NCBI RefSeq assembly: GCF_029577735.1
Contig: NZ_JARQTO010000008.1
Span: forward strand, 26,962-90,961
Origin: Exercitatus varius
GTDB lineage: Bacteria; Pseudomonadota; Gammaproteobacteria; Enterobacterales; Pasteurellaceae
DNA: 64,000 nucleotides
Reading direction: 5' to 3'
Both the position numbers and the translations under genes were made by a program. This document shows positions 27,614 through 35,506 of the stretch, one piece after another. Under the pieces are notes generated by a model that saw only the letters and a list, made by a program, of their open reading frames with translations, did not search any database and was not told the origin of the DNA. The first letter of the stretch is position 1, and each line of letters starts with the position of its first letter.

Positions 27614-27770
27614 TTATTTCACCACGACCCATTTTCCTTGTTGTGCGCTGTCAATGATGGCGCCGATGATATGTACGATTTGAGCGCCGTCTTTGAACAT
27701 CGCGAATTTTGCCGTTCTCTTCGCCGCCGCCTGCCTTTTGTTGGAACAGCAAACTCGCCCCGATTTATTT
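27614..27770 (-). pseudogene. C-terminal remnant of a Gfo/Idh/MocA-type dehydrogenase, frameshifted
   Basis: Read leftward, one frame gives SLLFQQKAGGGEENGK, and after a one-base shift in the AAAA run near 27702 the next frame gives KFAMFKDGAQIVHIIGAI, then SAQQGKWVVVK and a TAA at 27614-27616. The F-x-DG-x-AI-x-SA-x2-GKW pattern is how Gfo/Idh/MocA oxidoreductases usually end. A stop interrupts the first frame just upstream and nothing family-like precedes it, so only about 45 residues survive between cyaA and hemC. The family assignment is from memory of the motif. Confidence 0.55.
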
Positions 27771-27869
27771 TTCCTATATATCGGATAAAGATCGCAAACA
27801 AGATGTTGAACAATTCGCCCGAATTTTATGTTAGGATAACCACAGTTTATGACCAAATAAGATCCGGAT

Positions 27870-28802
27870 ATGATGCGCCAGGAAAAATTAAAAATTGCGA
27901 CCCGTCAAAGCCCGTTGGCGCTGTGGCAGGCAAATTTTGTGAAAGATCGTTTAACTGAAATTTATCCCGATTTAACCGTTGAGTTAGTGCCGATGATCAC
28001 CAAAGGCGATGTCATTTTAGACACGCCGCTGGCAAAAATCGGCGGTAAAGGGTTGTTTGTAAAAGAGCTGGAAAACGCTTTATTAAACGGTGAAGCGGAT
28101 ATCGCCGTGCATTCCATGAAAGACGTGCCGATGGAATTTCCCGCCGGTTTGGGATTAAGCGTTATCTGTAAACGCGAAGATCCGCGCGATGCGTTCGTAT
28201 CGAACCGTTATCGTTCTTTACACGAACTACCGCCCGGCGCGATCGTGGGCACCTCGAGTTTACGCCGCCAATGTCAGTTGAAAACGCTGCGACCGGATTT
28301 AAAGGTTCAATCTCTGCGCGGCAACGTGGGGACGCGCTTGAGCAAACTGGATAAAGGCGATTATGACGCCGTTATTCTAGCGTCGGCGGGCTTGATTCGT
28401 TTAGGCATGCGCGAACGGATTGCTTCCTTTATTGAAACGGAAATTTCGCTGCCGGCGGCCGGACAAGGCGCCGTAGGCATCGAATGTCGCACCGGCGATG
28501 AGCGCGTACAAAAATTATTGGCGCCGCTGGCGGATGCGGAAACCACCGCTTGCGTTTTAGCGGAACGGGCGATGAATAATCGTCTGCAGGGCGGTTGTCA
28601 GGTGCCTATCGGCGGTTACGCCGTGCTGAACGGCGACGAATTGCATTTGCGCGCATTAGTCGGCGCGTTGGACGGCTCAAAAATCATTCGCGCCGAAGGG
28701 AAAAGTGCGGTCAAAAATGCCGAAGTTTTAGGCGTGCGAATCGCGGAACAATTATTAGCCCAGGGCGCGGACAAGATTCTGGCGGACGTGTATAACGATT
28801 AA
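27870..28802 (+). CDS. hemC: Porphobilinogen deaminase (hydroxymethylbilane synthase)
   Basis: A 310-residue cytoplasmic enzyme that joins four porphobilinogens into hydroxymethylbilane. LKIATRQSPLALWQA near the N-terminus and the dipyrromethane-cofactor cysteine (Cys243 in LQGGCQVPIGGY) are present. Two ATG codons are adjacent (27870 and 27873); the first is used here. It opens the hemCDXY operon, divergent from cyaA. An uptake signal core lies at 28703-28711, near the 3' end. Confidence 0.95.
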   Translation: MMRQEKLKIATRQSPLALWQANFVKDRLTEIYPDLTVELVPMITKGDVILDTPLAKIGGKGLFVKELENALLNGEADIAVHSMKDVPMEFPAGLGLSVICKREDPRDAFVSNRYRSLHELPPGAIVGTSSLRRQCQLKTLRPDLKVQSLRGNVGTRLSKLDKGDYDAVILASAGLIRLGMRERIASFIETEISLPAAGQGAVGIECRTGDERVQKLLAPLADAETTACVLAERAMNNRLQGGCQVPIGGYAVLNGDELHLRALVGALDGSKIIRAEGKSAVKNAEVLGVRIAEQLLAQGADKILADVYND

Positions 28803-28821
28803 ACTAAGCAACGGTTAAATT

Positions 28822-29580
28822 ATGGCGGTTTTGGTCACACGCCCCGACACTCGCGGCGAACAATTAACGGAAGCGCTGAATAAAGCGGGCGTAGCGGCGT
28901 TGCACATGCCGCTGTTCCGCATTTCGGCCGGTCGGGAACTCAACGAATTACCGAATAAACTGACTCAGCTAAAAGCCGGCGATTTCGTTTTCGCCGTCTC
29001 GCCGAATGCGGTGGAATTTGCCGCCGAAACGCTGCGTAATACGGGATTCCGCTGGCGTCAGGATTTAACTTATTTTGCCGTCGGGCAAAGTTCGGCGGAA
29101 TATTTTTGCGAACAAAGCGAACAAGCCGTGCATTATCCCTACGCACACGAAAATAGCGAAGGGTTACTGGCATTGCCGCAAATGCGGCAATTAACGGGAA
29201 AAACCGTGCTGATTCTGCGCGGCAACGGCGGCCGGGAACTGTTTCCCGCCCAAGCCGCGATACGCGGGGCTCAGGTTGAGATTGTCGAATGTTATCAACG
29301 CGTTCCCGTAGAATATGATCCCATAGAACAAACGAATTTATGTCAGCGTTCCGGGATTAACACGATTATCGCAACCAGCGGTGACATTTTAACCCGTTTA
29401 ACGGATTTTGTGCCGGCCGGCGAACGGGATTGGCTGACGCAGTGCCGACTAGTCACTTCAAGTTGGCGGGTGGCCAAATCAGCCGAACGGGCCGGTTGGC
29501 AAAAACGGCAAATTTTGATTGCACCAAAAGCGGATAATGCAACATTGGTGAAAATGTTAGCGGAATTAGCAGAAAAATAA
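28822..29580 (+). CDS. hemD: Uroporphyrinogen-III synthase
   Basis: A 252-residue enzyme closing hydroxymethylbilane into uroporphyrinogen III with inversion of ring D. Sequence conservation in HemD is low; VLVTRPDTRGEQLTEAL at the start, FAVSPNAVEFAAETL near residue 57, and IATSGDILTRL near 175 fit the two-lobed fold. It lies 19 bases after hemC and 9 bases before hemX, which fixes the assignment. Confidence 0.92.
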   Translation: MAVLVTRPDTRGEQLTEALNKAGVAALHMPLFRISAGRELNELPNKLTQLKAGDFVFAVSPNAVEFAAETLRNTGFRWRQDLTYFAVGQSSAEYFCEQSEQAVHYPYAHENSEGLLALPQMRQLTGKTVLILRGNGGRELFPAQAAIRGAQVEIVECYQRVPVEYDPIEQTNLCQRSGINTIIATSGDILTRLTDFVPAGERDWLTQCRLVTSSWRVAKSAERAGWQKRQILIAPKADNATLVKMLAELAEK

Positions 29581-29589
29581 GGAAACACG

Positions 29590-31011
29590 ATGAGCGACAA
29601 AAAAGACATCCCAACCGCAGAAATCAAGGCGGACGAGCCGATTTTAGCGAAAAAAGAGTATGCCAAAACCGAGCGGTCAAAAAGTGAACAAGGGGCGGAA
29701 AAGGAAAAAATGAATACTTCATCCAACGGCACACCCAAAACGGACGCGCCTAAAACAGAAACCGTCGTGGTGAAGAAAGGCGGTGCCGGCTTAGCTTTTC
29801 TGGCTTTGCTTGTGGCTTTGGGCGTCGGAGGCGCCGGTTATTATTTCGGTCAACAGGAAGTGGAAAAAATTAACCAAAAATTGACCGCACTTGAAAGCCA
29901 AATCGAAAAAACGGCGGCTGAGAACGCTTCAAATACTCTGCCGAATATCGCACAGGATAACGAGCAGTTAACCAAACTGGTGAACGGGCTGAAAACAACC
30001 GATGAAAAACTGGCCGTTCTGGAACGCTCGCTATCGGATAAGGAAACGGCGTTATCCGCCTTGCAAACGCAGGTGACAAACGCGGCAAGCAATATGAACG
30101 CCCAGCCGAGCGAATGGTTACTGTCCGAAGCGGATTTCCTGCTTAACAACGCATTACGCAAACTGCTGCTGGATAATGATGTGGAAACCAGCATCGCCTT
30201 GCTGAAAATTTCCGACGAAGTGCTGGCTAAAGTTTCCGAACCCGAAGCAAAAACCGTGCGCGCCGCCATTAATACGGATTTAAAACAATTGTTATCCGTA
30301 GACAGCGTGGATCAAAATGCGGTCATGCAACGTTTATCGCAACTGGCGAATTCCGTAGACGAACTGGTGGCGATGAACGTGAATTTCGGCGATGACGCGC
30401 AGGCGCAGGACGAACAGGTTTCCGACGATGTGACGGACTGGAAAAACAATCTGCAAAGAACCGCCACTTCTTTCTTAAACCATTTCATTCGCATTTCGCC
30501 GCGCACGGATAAAATGACGCAGGCGTTGCTGGCGCCGAATCAGGATATTTATCTGCGTGAAAATATCCGTCTGCGGTTGCAAATCGCCATTCTTGCCGTG
30601 CCGCGTCAACAAAACGAATTATACAAACAATCCTTGGAAACCGTTGCCGCCTGGGTGCGCAGTTATTTCGATACGGAAACCGAAGTGGCGAAAAATTTCC
30701 TGAAATCCGTGGATGAACTGGCGGAACAATCCATTTATGTGGATGTGCCGAATCAGCTCAGCAGTCTGAACGCTCTCGACAAATTATTAAATAAGAAACC
30801 GCAGGAAGTGCAAAAAATCGAGATCTCCGCCGATAAAGGCTTAACCGAAGCCAATCAGGCGGCGGCTAAAGAAATAAAAGGCGAAGAAAAGGCGGCCGAT
30901 GCAAAATCCGGAACCGAAAAAGATACCGCCCCGAAAGCCGAAGACGCTAAAGCTGAAGACAGTAAGCCGAAAGCCGATAACGCCGAAGATAAACCGGCTG
31001 AAAACCCATAA
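29590..31011 (+). CDS. hemX: HemX, inner membrane protein of the heme operon
   Basis: A 473-residue bitopic protein. A charged N-terminal cytoplasmic tail of about 60 residues is followed by a single membrane segment near residues 63-85 (GGAGLAFLALLVALG), a coiled-coil region around 90-170 and a periplasmic domain. The C-terminal 65 residues are low-complexity Lys/Ala/Glu/Asp. Older annotations call it uroporphyrin-III C-methyltransferase, but no methyltransferase motif is visible; a role in organising heme synthesis is more likely. The start ATG has AAGGAAACACG upstream. Confidence 0.88.
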   Translation: MSDKKDIPTAEIKADEPILAKKEYAKTERSKSEQGAEKEKMNTSSNGTPKTDAPKTETVVVKKGGAGLAFLALLVALGVGGAGYYFGQQEVEKINQKLTALESQIEKTAAENASNTLPNIAQDNEQLTKLVNGLKTTDEKLAVLERSLSDKETALSALQTQVTNAASNMNAQPSEWLLSEADFLLNNALRKLLLDNDVETSIALLKISDEVLAKVSEPEAKTVRAAINTDLKQLLSVDSVDQNAVMQRLSQLANSVDELVAMNVNFGDDAQAQDEQVSDDVTDWKNNLQRTATSFLNHFIRISPRTDKMTQALLAPNQDIYLRENIRLRLQIAILAVPRQQNELYKQSLETVAAWVRSYFDTETEVAKNFLKSVDELAEQSIYVDVPNQLSSLNALDKLLNKKPQEVQKIEISADKGLTEANQAAAKEIKGEEKAADAKSGTEKDTAPKAEDAKAEDSKPKADNAEDKPAENP

Positions 31012-31022
31012 GGAGCAAGACC

Positions 31023-32261
31023 ATGTTCAGAGTCTTATTTTTAATGTTAGCCTTGCTCGCCGGCTTAATCGCAGGGCCCTATTTGGCGGGAAAACAAGGC
31101 TATGTGCTGATCCAGACCGAAAATTACAATTATGAACTGTCCATCGTTACCCTGATTATTTTCCTGGTTTTCGCTTTAGCCATGATTTACGGGGTTGAAT
31201 GGTTGGTCAGCCGTTTCTGCCGTTTAAGCAACAGCACTTACGGTTGGTTCGGTCACCGCAAACGAATGAAAGCGCAAAAACAAACGCTGGAAGGGCTAAT
31301 GCGCATGAACGAAGGCGATTATTCCAAAGCGGAAAAATTAATCGGTAAAAACGCCAAACATTCCGATGAACCGATTTTAAATTTCATTAAAGCGGCGGAA
31401 GCGGCGCAACAACGGGGCGACGATTTTTCAGCCAACAAATATTTAATTGAAGCCACGGAATTGGCGGGTTCGGACAATTTACTGGTGGAATTGGCGCGCA
31501 CGCGGATTTTGTTACAACAACAAAAATTACCGGCGGCTCGCAGCTCGGTGGACAGTTTGCTGATCCTGGCACCGAAGAATCCCGAAGTATTGCGCCTTGC
31601 GGTGGAAATTTATCGCAAATCAAAAGCTTACAGCGCATTAGACGACATTCTGCAACAAGCGGAAGGTCTGTATTCCGATACGGAATTCACCGCGCTGCAA
31701 CGGGAAGCCGAAGACGGTTTGCTGGATGAAAAAATGAACGAAGACGGCGTGGACGGTTTGCTGGAATGGTGGGATGATCAATCGCGCAAACGCCGTAACG
31801 ACAACTATGTGCGTGTAGGGCTGATTCGTCGTTTAATCGATTGTAACGATCATGAAAAAGCCTACGAACTGACTCTCGACACCTTGAAAAAAGTGGAAGA
31901 TGAGCCCGAACTTAACGATGCGTTATTGGCTCAGATTACCCGCTTGCAGCCGGTGGACAGCAGTAAATTAATCAAATTGCTGGAAAAAAGCGCGCTCAAT
32001 CTGCCGGAAAACAAACAATGCCGCATTCAACGCGCGTTGGGTTATTTGTTTGTGCGGAACAATGATTTTATGCATGCCAGTGATGCGTTTAAGAAAGTTC
32101 TGGCGCAAAAGGATCAATGGCAACAATACGACGCCACCATGGCGGCTTATGTGTTTGAGCAAATCGGAGATATCGTCACCGCGAAGGAAATTCGTGAGGA
32201 GATTCTGAAAAACGCCATGGCGACGGCGAAAAAAGAACCGGCCAGAATTGCCGCCAAATAA
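31023..32261 (+). CDS. hemY: HemY, TPR-containing inner membrane protein of the heme operon
   Basis: A 412-residue protein with two N-terminal membrane segments (near residues 3-20 and 40-62) and a long helical TPR region to the C-terminus. It is the enteric-type HemY, not the protoporphyrinogen oxidase of Gram-positives, since no FAD-binding GxGxxG start is present. AAGGAGCAAGACC precedes the ATG, 11 bases after hemX. It ends the operon, with a strong terminator 46 bases on. Confidence 0.9.
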   Translation: MFRVLFLMLALLAGLIAGPYLAGKQGYVLIQTENYNYELSIVTLIIFLVFALAMIYGVEWLVSRFCRLSNSTYGWFGHRKRMKAQKQTLEGLMRMNEGDYSKAEKLIGKNAKHSDEPILNFIKAAEAAQQRGDDFSANKYLIEATELAGSDNLLVELARTRILLQQQKLPAARSSVDSLLILAPKNPEVLRLAVEIYRKSKAYSALDDILQQAEGLYSDTEFTALQREAEDGLLDEKMNEDGVDGLLEWWDDQSRKRRNDNYVRVGLIRRLIDCNDHEKAYELTLDTLKKVEDEPELNDALLAQITRLQPVDSSKLIKLLEKSALNLPENKQCRIQRALGYLFVRNNDFMHASDAFKKVLAQKDQWQQYDATMAAYVFEQIGDIVTAKEIREEILKNAMATAKKEPARIAAK

Positions 32262-32307
32262 ACCGCTTAGCTAAAAAAACATTGCGTTTTTTTCCCGCAC
32301 TTTTAAC

Positions 32308-32330
32308 GCCCTCGGAATCGAGGGCTTTTT
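32308..32330 (+). terminator. hemCDXY operon terminator
   Basis: GCCCTCG (32308-32314), loop GAAT, CGAGGGC (32319-32325), then TTTTT. A standard rho-independent terminator after hemY. Confidence 0.9.
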
Positions 32331-32336
32331 AATTTT

Positions 32337-32352
32337 TACCTCGATATAAGTA
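32337..32352 (+). promoter_or_regulatory. NarP-type 7-2-7 heptamer pair upstream of hcp
   Basis: TACCTCG-AT-ATAAGTA matches TACYYMT-N2-AKRRGTA at 13 of 14 positions; the right heptamer is exact. NarP binds only such 7-2-7 pairs in E. coli, and narP is at 24019-24648. The pair lies directly beside the FNR-like box. Confidence 0.6.
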
Positions 32353-32358
32353 GTTAAC

Positions 32359-32372
32359 ACGATCCAGATCAA
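32359..32372 (+). promoter_or_regulatory. FNR-like box upstream of hcp
   Basis: ACGATCCAGATCAA has a perfect right half (ATCAA) and a left half with two mismatches to TTGAT. hcp genes are commonly FNR-activated, so the position 120 bases before the start is plausible. A TTTAAT at 32400-32405 may be the -10 box. Confidence 0.6.
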
Positions 32373-32439
32373 TAAACTCTCAGATTCTCGTTTTGTGACT
32401 TTAATTTCCGACTAAAACGCTCTACAATCCATTCAGATT

Positions 32440-32464
32440 CCTACTTATTTAGTAGGATTTTTTA
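32440..32464 (+). other. Leader hairpin before hcp
   Basis: CCTACT (32440-32445), loop TATTT, AGTAGG (32451-32456), then A and six T. It lies 28 bases before the start codon; it resembles a weak attenuator, or a degenerate second NarP pair (TACTTAT-TT-AGTAGGA, 12 of 14). Confidence 0.4.
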
Positions 32465-32491
32465 TCTGTTTATTTCATTTGGAGTGATTTT

Positions 32492-34153
32492 ATGTACTGC
32501 GTGCAATGTGAACAAACCATGGTAACGCCGAAGGGCAACGGTTGCAGTTTTTCCCAGGGGATGTGCGGCAAAACGGCGGAAACGTCGGATCTTCAGGATT
32601 TACTTATCGCTTGTCTTCACAGCCTTTCGGCCTGGGCGTTAAAAGCCCGTGAACACAACATCATTATTCATGAAGCGGACGCCTTCGCTCCGCGCGCATT
32701 CTTTTCAACGTTAACCAATGTGAATTTCGATTCCGTACGTATCGCTGGCTATGCGCAGCAAGCTTTAATTTATCGTAACCAATTAATTAAAGCGATCAGC
32801 GAAGTCGAGCCGAACCCGAATATTGATCATCCGTTGGCAAATATCGAGTTAAACGGCATTTCCGTTGATCAATTGGCACAGCAGGCAAAACAATTCGCGC
32901 TGGATACCGATCGCGCAGAAATCGGCGAAGAAGCCCACGGCGTACGTTTGCTTTGTTTATACGGTTTAAAAGGCGCGGCGGCTTATATGGAACACGCCTA
33001 TGTGTTGGATAAATTCGATAACGATATTTACGCGGAATATCACGGTTTTATGTCCTGGTTAGGCACTCAACCGAGCGACTTAAACGAATTATTGGAAAAA
33101 GCGCTGGCAATCGGCACCATGAATTTCAAAGTGATGGCTATGCTGGATGCGGGCGAAACCGAGCACTTCGGCAATCCGGTGCCGGCAACGGTGAACGTTC
33201 GTCCGGTGAAAGGCAAATGTATTTTAATTTCCGGCCATGATTTAAAAGACTTAAAAGAATTATTGGAACAAACCGAAGGCAAGGGAATCAACGTGTATAC
33301 CCACGGCGAAATGCTGCCCGCCCACGGTTATCCGGAATTGAAGAAATACAAACACTTAGTGGGCAATTTCGGTTCGGGCTGGCAAAATCAACAAAAAGAA
33401 TTCGCTCGATTCCCAGGCGCTATCGTGATGACGTCAAACTGTTTAATCGACCCGAATGTAGGCGATTACGCAGACCGCATTTTCACCCGCAATATCGTGG
33501 GTTGGCCGGGCGTAACCCATTTGGAAAATCACGATTTCTCGCAAGTGATCGAAAAAGCATTGGAATGCGACGGTTTCCCATATACGGAATTAGAACATTT
33601 AATCACCGTAGGCTTCGGACGCAAAACCTTAATCGACGCGTCCGACGCAGTCATCGATCTGGTCAAAGCGGGCAAATTAAGCCATGTTTTTGTTATCGGC
33701 GGTTGTGACGGCGATAAAGAAGAACGTCATTATTACACCGATTTGGCCTACGCATTACCGAAAGATACCGCCGTATTAACCCTGGGTTGCGGCAAATACC
33801 GTTTCAACAAACTGGATTTCGGCACTATCGACGGCGGACTTCCGCGTTTATTGGATGCGGGGCAATGTAACGATACCTATTCCGCCATCATGTTAGCGGT
33901 CACGCTTTCGCAAAAATTAGGCATCGGCCTAAACGAATTACCTTTATCCATCGTGCTTTCCTGGTTCGAACAAAAAGCCATCATCGTGCTATTAACGCTA
34001 TTGGCTCTGGGCGTGAAAAATGTGTATTCCGGCCCGAGCAAACCGGCGTTTTTAAACGACAATGTCATGGCGTTATTACGCGAGAAATTCGGTTTAAGCG
34101 GGCTCACCACTCCCGAACAGGATTTCGGTCACATCATCAATAAAAACGCATAA
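32492..34153 (+). CDS. hcp: Hydroxylamine reductase / hybrid cluster protein
   Basis: A 553-residue cytoplasmic iron-sulfur protein. The N-terminal cysteines Cys3, Cys6, Cys18 and Cys25 (C-x2-C-x11-C-x6-C) mark the enteric class that binds a [2Fe-2S] cluster; further cysteines and His/Glu in the central and C-terminal domains hold the hybrid cluster (for example VIGGCDGDK and LTLGCGKYRF). It reduces nitric oxide and hydroxylamine under anaerobic nitrate or nitrite growth. TTGGAGTGATTTT precedes the ATG. The reductase partner hcr follows. Confidence 0.96.
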   Translation: MYCVQCEQTMVTPKGNGCSFSQGMCGKTAETSDLQDLLIACLHSLSAWALKAREHNIIIHEADAFAPRAFFSTLTNVNFDSVRIAGYAQQALIYRNQLIKAISEVEPNPNIDHPLANIELNGISVDQLAQQAKQFALDTDRAEIGEEAHGVRLLCLYGLKGAAAYMEHAYVLDKFDNDIYAEYHGFMSWLGTQPSDLNELLEKALAIGTMNFKVMAMLDAGETEHFGNPVPATVNVRPVKGKCILISGHDLKDLKELLEQTEGKGINVYTHGEMLPAHGYPELKKYKHLVGNFGSGWQNQQKEFARFPGAIVMTSNCLIDPNVGDYADRIFTRNIVGWPGVTHLENHDFSQVIEKALECDGFPYTELEHLITVGFGRKTLIDASDAVIDLVKAGKLSHVFVIGGCDGDKEERHYYTDLAYALPKDTAVLTLGCGKYRFNKLDFGTIDGGLPRLLDAGQCNDTYSAIMLAVTLSQKLGIGLNELPLSIVLSWFEQKAIIVLLTLLALGVKNVYSGPSKPAFLNDNVMALLREKFGLSGLTTPEQDFGHIINKNA

Positions 34154-34163
34154 CCGTTTGTAG

Positions 34164-34182
34164 AGGCGTATCGCATACGCCT
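34164..34182. repeat. Palindrome 1 between hcp and hcr
   Basis: AGGCGTATCGCATACGCCT forms a 7-base stem. A second, related palindrome lies 25 bases downstream, suggesting a REP-like element. Confidence 0.6.
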
Positions 34183-34206
34183 TCAATGAAAGATGAATGT
34201 CATGTC

Positions 34207-34226
34207 GGGCGTAATGCGATACGCCC
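34207..34226. repeat. Palindrome 2 between hcp and hcr
   Basis: GGGCGTAATGCGATACGCCC forms a GGGCGTA/TACGCCC stem. It is related in sequence to palindrome 1 (GGCGTATCGCATACGCC) and sits just before the hcr ribosome site. Confidence 0.6.
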
Positions 34227-34248
34227 TCACCAGAAAGGAATAAAGCAA

Positions 34249-35268
34249 ATGGCTAAAACAAATAAAAATCCGTTATGTCTCAATGAATTGCAGGTTTACT
34301 CTATCGTCCGGGAAGCGCCTAAGGTAAAAACGATTAACTTTATCGCGCAGGATTTCTACCCTTACCAGGCCGGGCAATATGCCTTAGTCAGCATCCGGAA
34401 CACGCCTCACATTACGCGTGCCTATTCGCTTTCCTCCACGCCGGGAGAAAGCCGCTTTGTGTCGATCACCGTGCGTGAAATCGACGGCGGCGTAGGCTCA
34501 GGCTGGCTAAATAACGAAGTAAAAGTAGGCGATCAAGTGTGGTTTTCAAACCCGATGGGCGATTTTTCCTGCCAAAAAGTGATTGCGGATAATTACTTAT
34601 TAGTCGGCGCAGGCAGCGGTGTGACGCCGATTATGTCCATGACCCGCTGGCTGTTGAAAAACCGCCCTGAAGCCAATATCAGCGTTATTCACAGCGTGCA
34701 TTCGCCGGAAGACGTGATTTTTAAATCCGAATGGGCGCAATTAAAAGCCGATAACCCGCGCTTAAACTTGATTTTCAACGCTTCGGTGAATGCCACGACA
34801 GGTTTTGAAAGCGGTCGAATCAGTAAAGAAATTCTGTCCAAAGCGGTGCCGAATCTCGCCGATTACACCGTCATGACCTGCGGCCCGCAAGCTTATATGG
34901 ATGCGTTGAAAACCATGATACTGGAACTTGGCGGTTCACCGCAACGATTCTTCACCGAAGCGTTCTTCAACACCGCGCTTGCAGGCGAAATCAGTTCGGA
35001 TAAGAAAACCACGTTAACCGTCAGCGGCGCCAAACCGCTCAAAGCGGAAGTGCCGGTGGGCATGACATTACTCGCCGCCCTGGAAGCGCAGGAACAACCG
35101 GTGGTTTCCGGCTGTCGCACCGGTTTATGCGGATTGTGCAAAACCAAAGTGACCGGCGGCGAATACGAAGTTGTGTCCAACGGCGATCTGACGGAACAAG
35201 AAATCGCGCAAGGTTATGTGCTGGCCTGCAGTTGCCGCGTGAAGGAAAATGTCAGCGTCGAACTTTAA
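34249..35268 (+). CDS. hcr: NADH oxidoreductase for Hcp
   Basis: A 339-residue reductase that passes electrons from NADH to Hcp. I start at the ATG at 34249 (MAKTNKNPL), which has AAAGGA upstream; the frame continues back to 34186 through the palindromic repeat, which is not coding. The N-terminal FAD/NAD part has RAYSLSSTPGE near residue 65 and GAGSGVTPIMSM near 118; the C-terminal ferredoxin domain has the [2Fe-2S] cysteines in SGCRTGLCGLCKTKV near residue 285 plus a late cysteine in LACSC. It pairs with hcp in one operon. Confidence 0.93.
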   Translation: MAKTNKNPLCLNELQVYSIVREAPKVKTINFIAQDFYPYQAGQYALVSIRNTPHITRAYSLSSTPGESRFVSITVREIDGGVGSGWLNNEVKVGDQVWFSNPMGDFSCQKVIADNYLLVGAGSGVTPIMSMTRWLLKNRPEANISVIHSVHSPEDVIFKSEWAQLKADNPRLNLIFNASVNATTGFESGRISKEILSKAVPNLADYTVMTCGPQAYMDALKTMILELGGSPQRFFTEAFFNTALAGEISSDKKTTLTVSGAKPLKAEVPVGMTLLAALEAQEQPVVSGCRTGLCGLCKTKVTGGEYEVVSNGDLTEQEIAQGYVLACSCRVKENVSVEL

Positions 35269-35393
35269 GATTGCTGCGTTTCGGAAATAAAGTGCGGTCA
35301 ATTTTTGCAACGTTTTTTGAAGTTGACAGCAACTCGCTCATAAAAGCGTTTTTGTGAAAAACCTTTAAAATTTTGCCCGCACTTTGATGCTTT

Positions 35394-35409
35394 TATGATC
35401 TAAATCACA
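35394..35409 (+). promoter_or_regulatory. CRP-like site upstream of the antiporter gene
   Basis: TATGATCTAAATCACA matches TGTGA-N6-TCACA at 9 of 10 positions. A TTGACA at 35436-35441 downstream is a likely -35 box. Confidence 0.65.
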
Positions 35410-35458
35410 AAATCTTAAAAAAAGTAAATACCCCATTGACAGTAGGAGTAAACTAATC

Positions 35459-35474
35459 AACTATATGACTAGTT
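35459..35474 (+). promoter_or_regulatory. Candidate GntR/UTRA operator, site 1
   Basis: AACTATATGACTAGTT is an inverted repeat (AACTA-N6-TAGTT) overlapping the expected -10 region. Its core TATATGACTA also occurs in the palindrome at 40913-40934 in front of the regulator and acnB. Confidence 0.55.
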
Positions 35475-35506
35475 AAGATCATCTTTCTAACTGTGGGAGT
35501 CTCCTT

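Larger units (their letters stand above)
27464..27869. other. cyaA-hemC divergent intergenic region (406 bases)
   Basis: From the cyaA side it holds the cyaA leader and a possible promoter (minus-strand TAGAGT at 27498-27503 and TTGCTA at 27520-27525, 16-base spacer), an FNR-like palindrome at 27535-27548, an inverted uptake-signal pair at 27551-27592 and a dehydrogenase remnant at 27614-27770. The hemC promoter should lie in 27770-27860 but I cannot point to clear boxes. Confidence 0.5.

Noticed and set aside
27638..27958. Rightward 106-codon frame between cyaA and hemC
   Set aside because: It lies opposite the dehydrogenase remnant and runs into hemC in another frame; no ribosome site or family resemblance.
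29590..31011. HemX as an active uroporphyrin-III methyltransferase
   Set aside because: No SAM-binding or tetrapyrrole methylase motif is visible; most of the sequence is membrane anchor, coiled coil and low complexity.
31023..32261. HemY as protoporphyrinogen oxidase
   Set aside because: There is no FAD-binding motif; the protein has two membrane segments and TPR-like helices, as in the enteric heme operon.
34164..34226. Start of a CRISPR array
   Set aside because: Only two palindromes of differing sequence, no constant repeat and no regular spacers, no cas genes.
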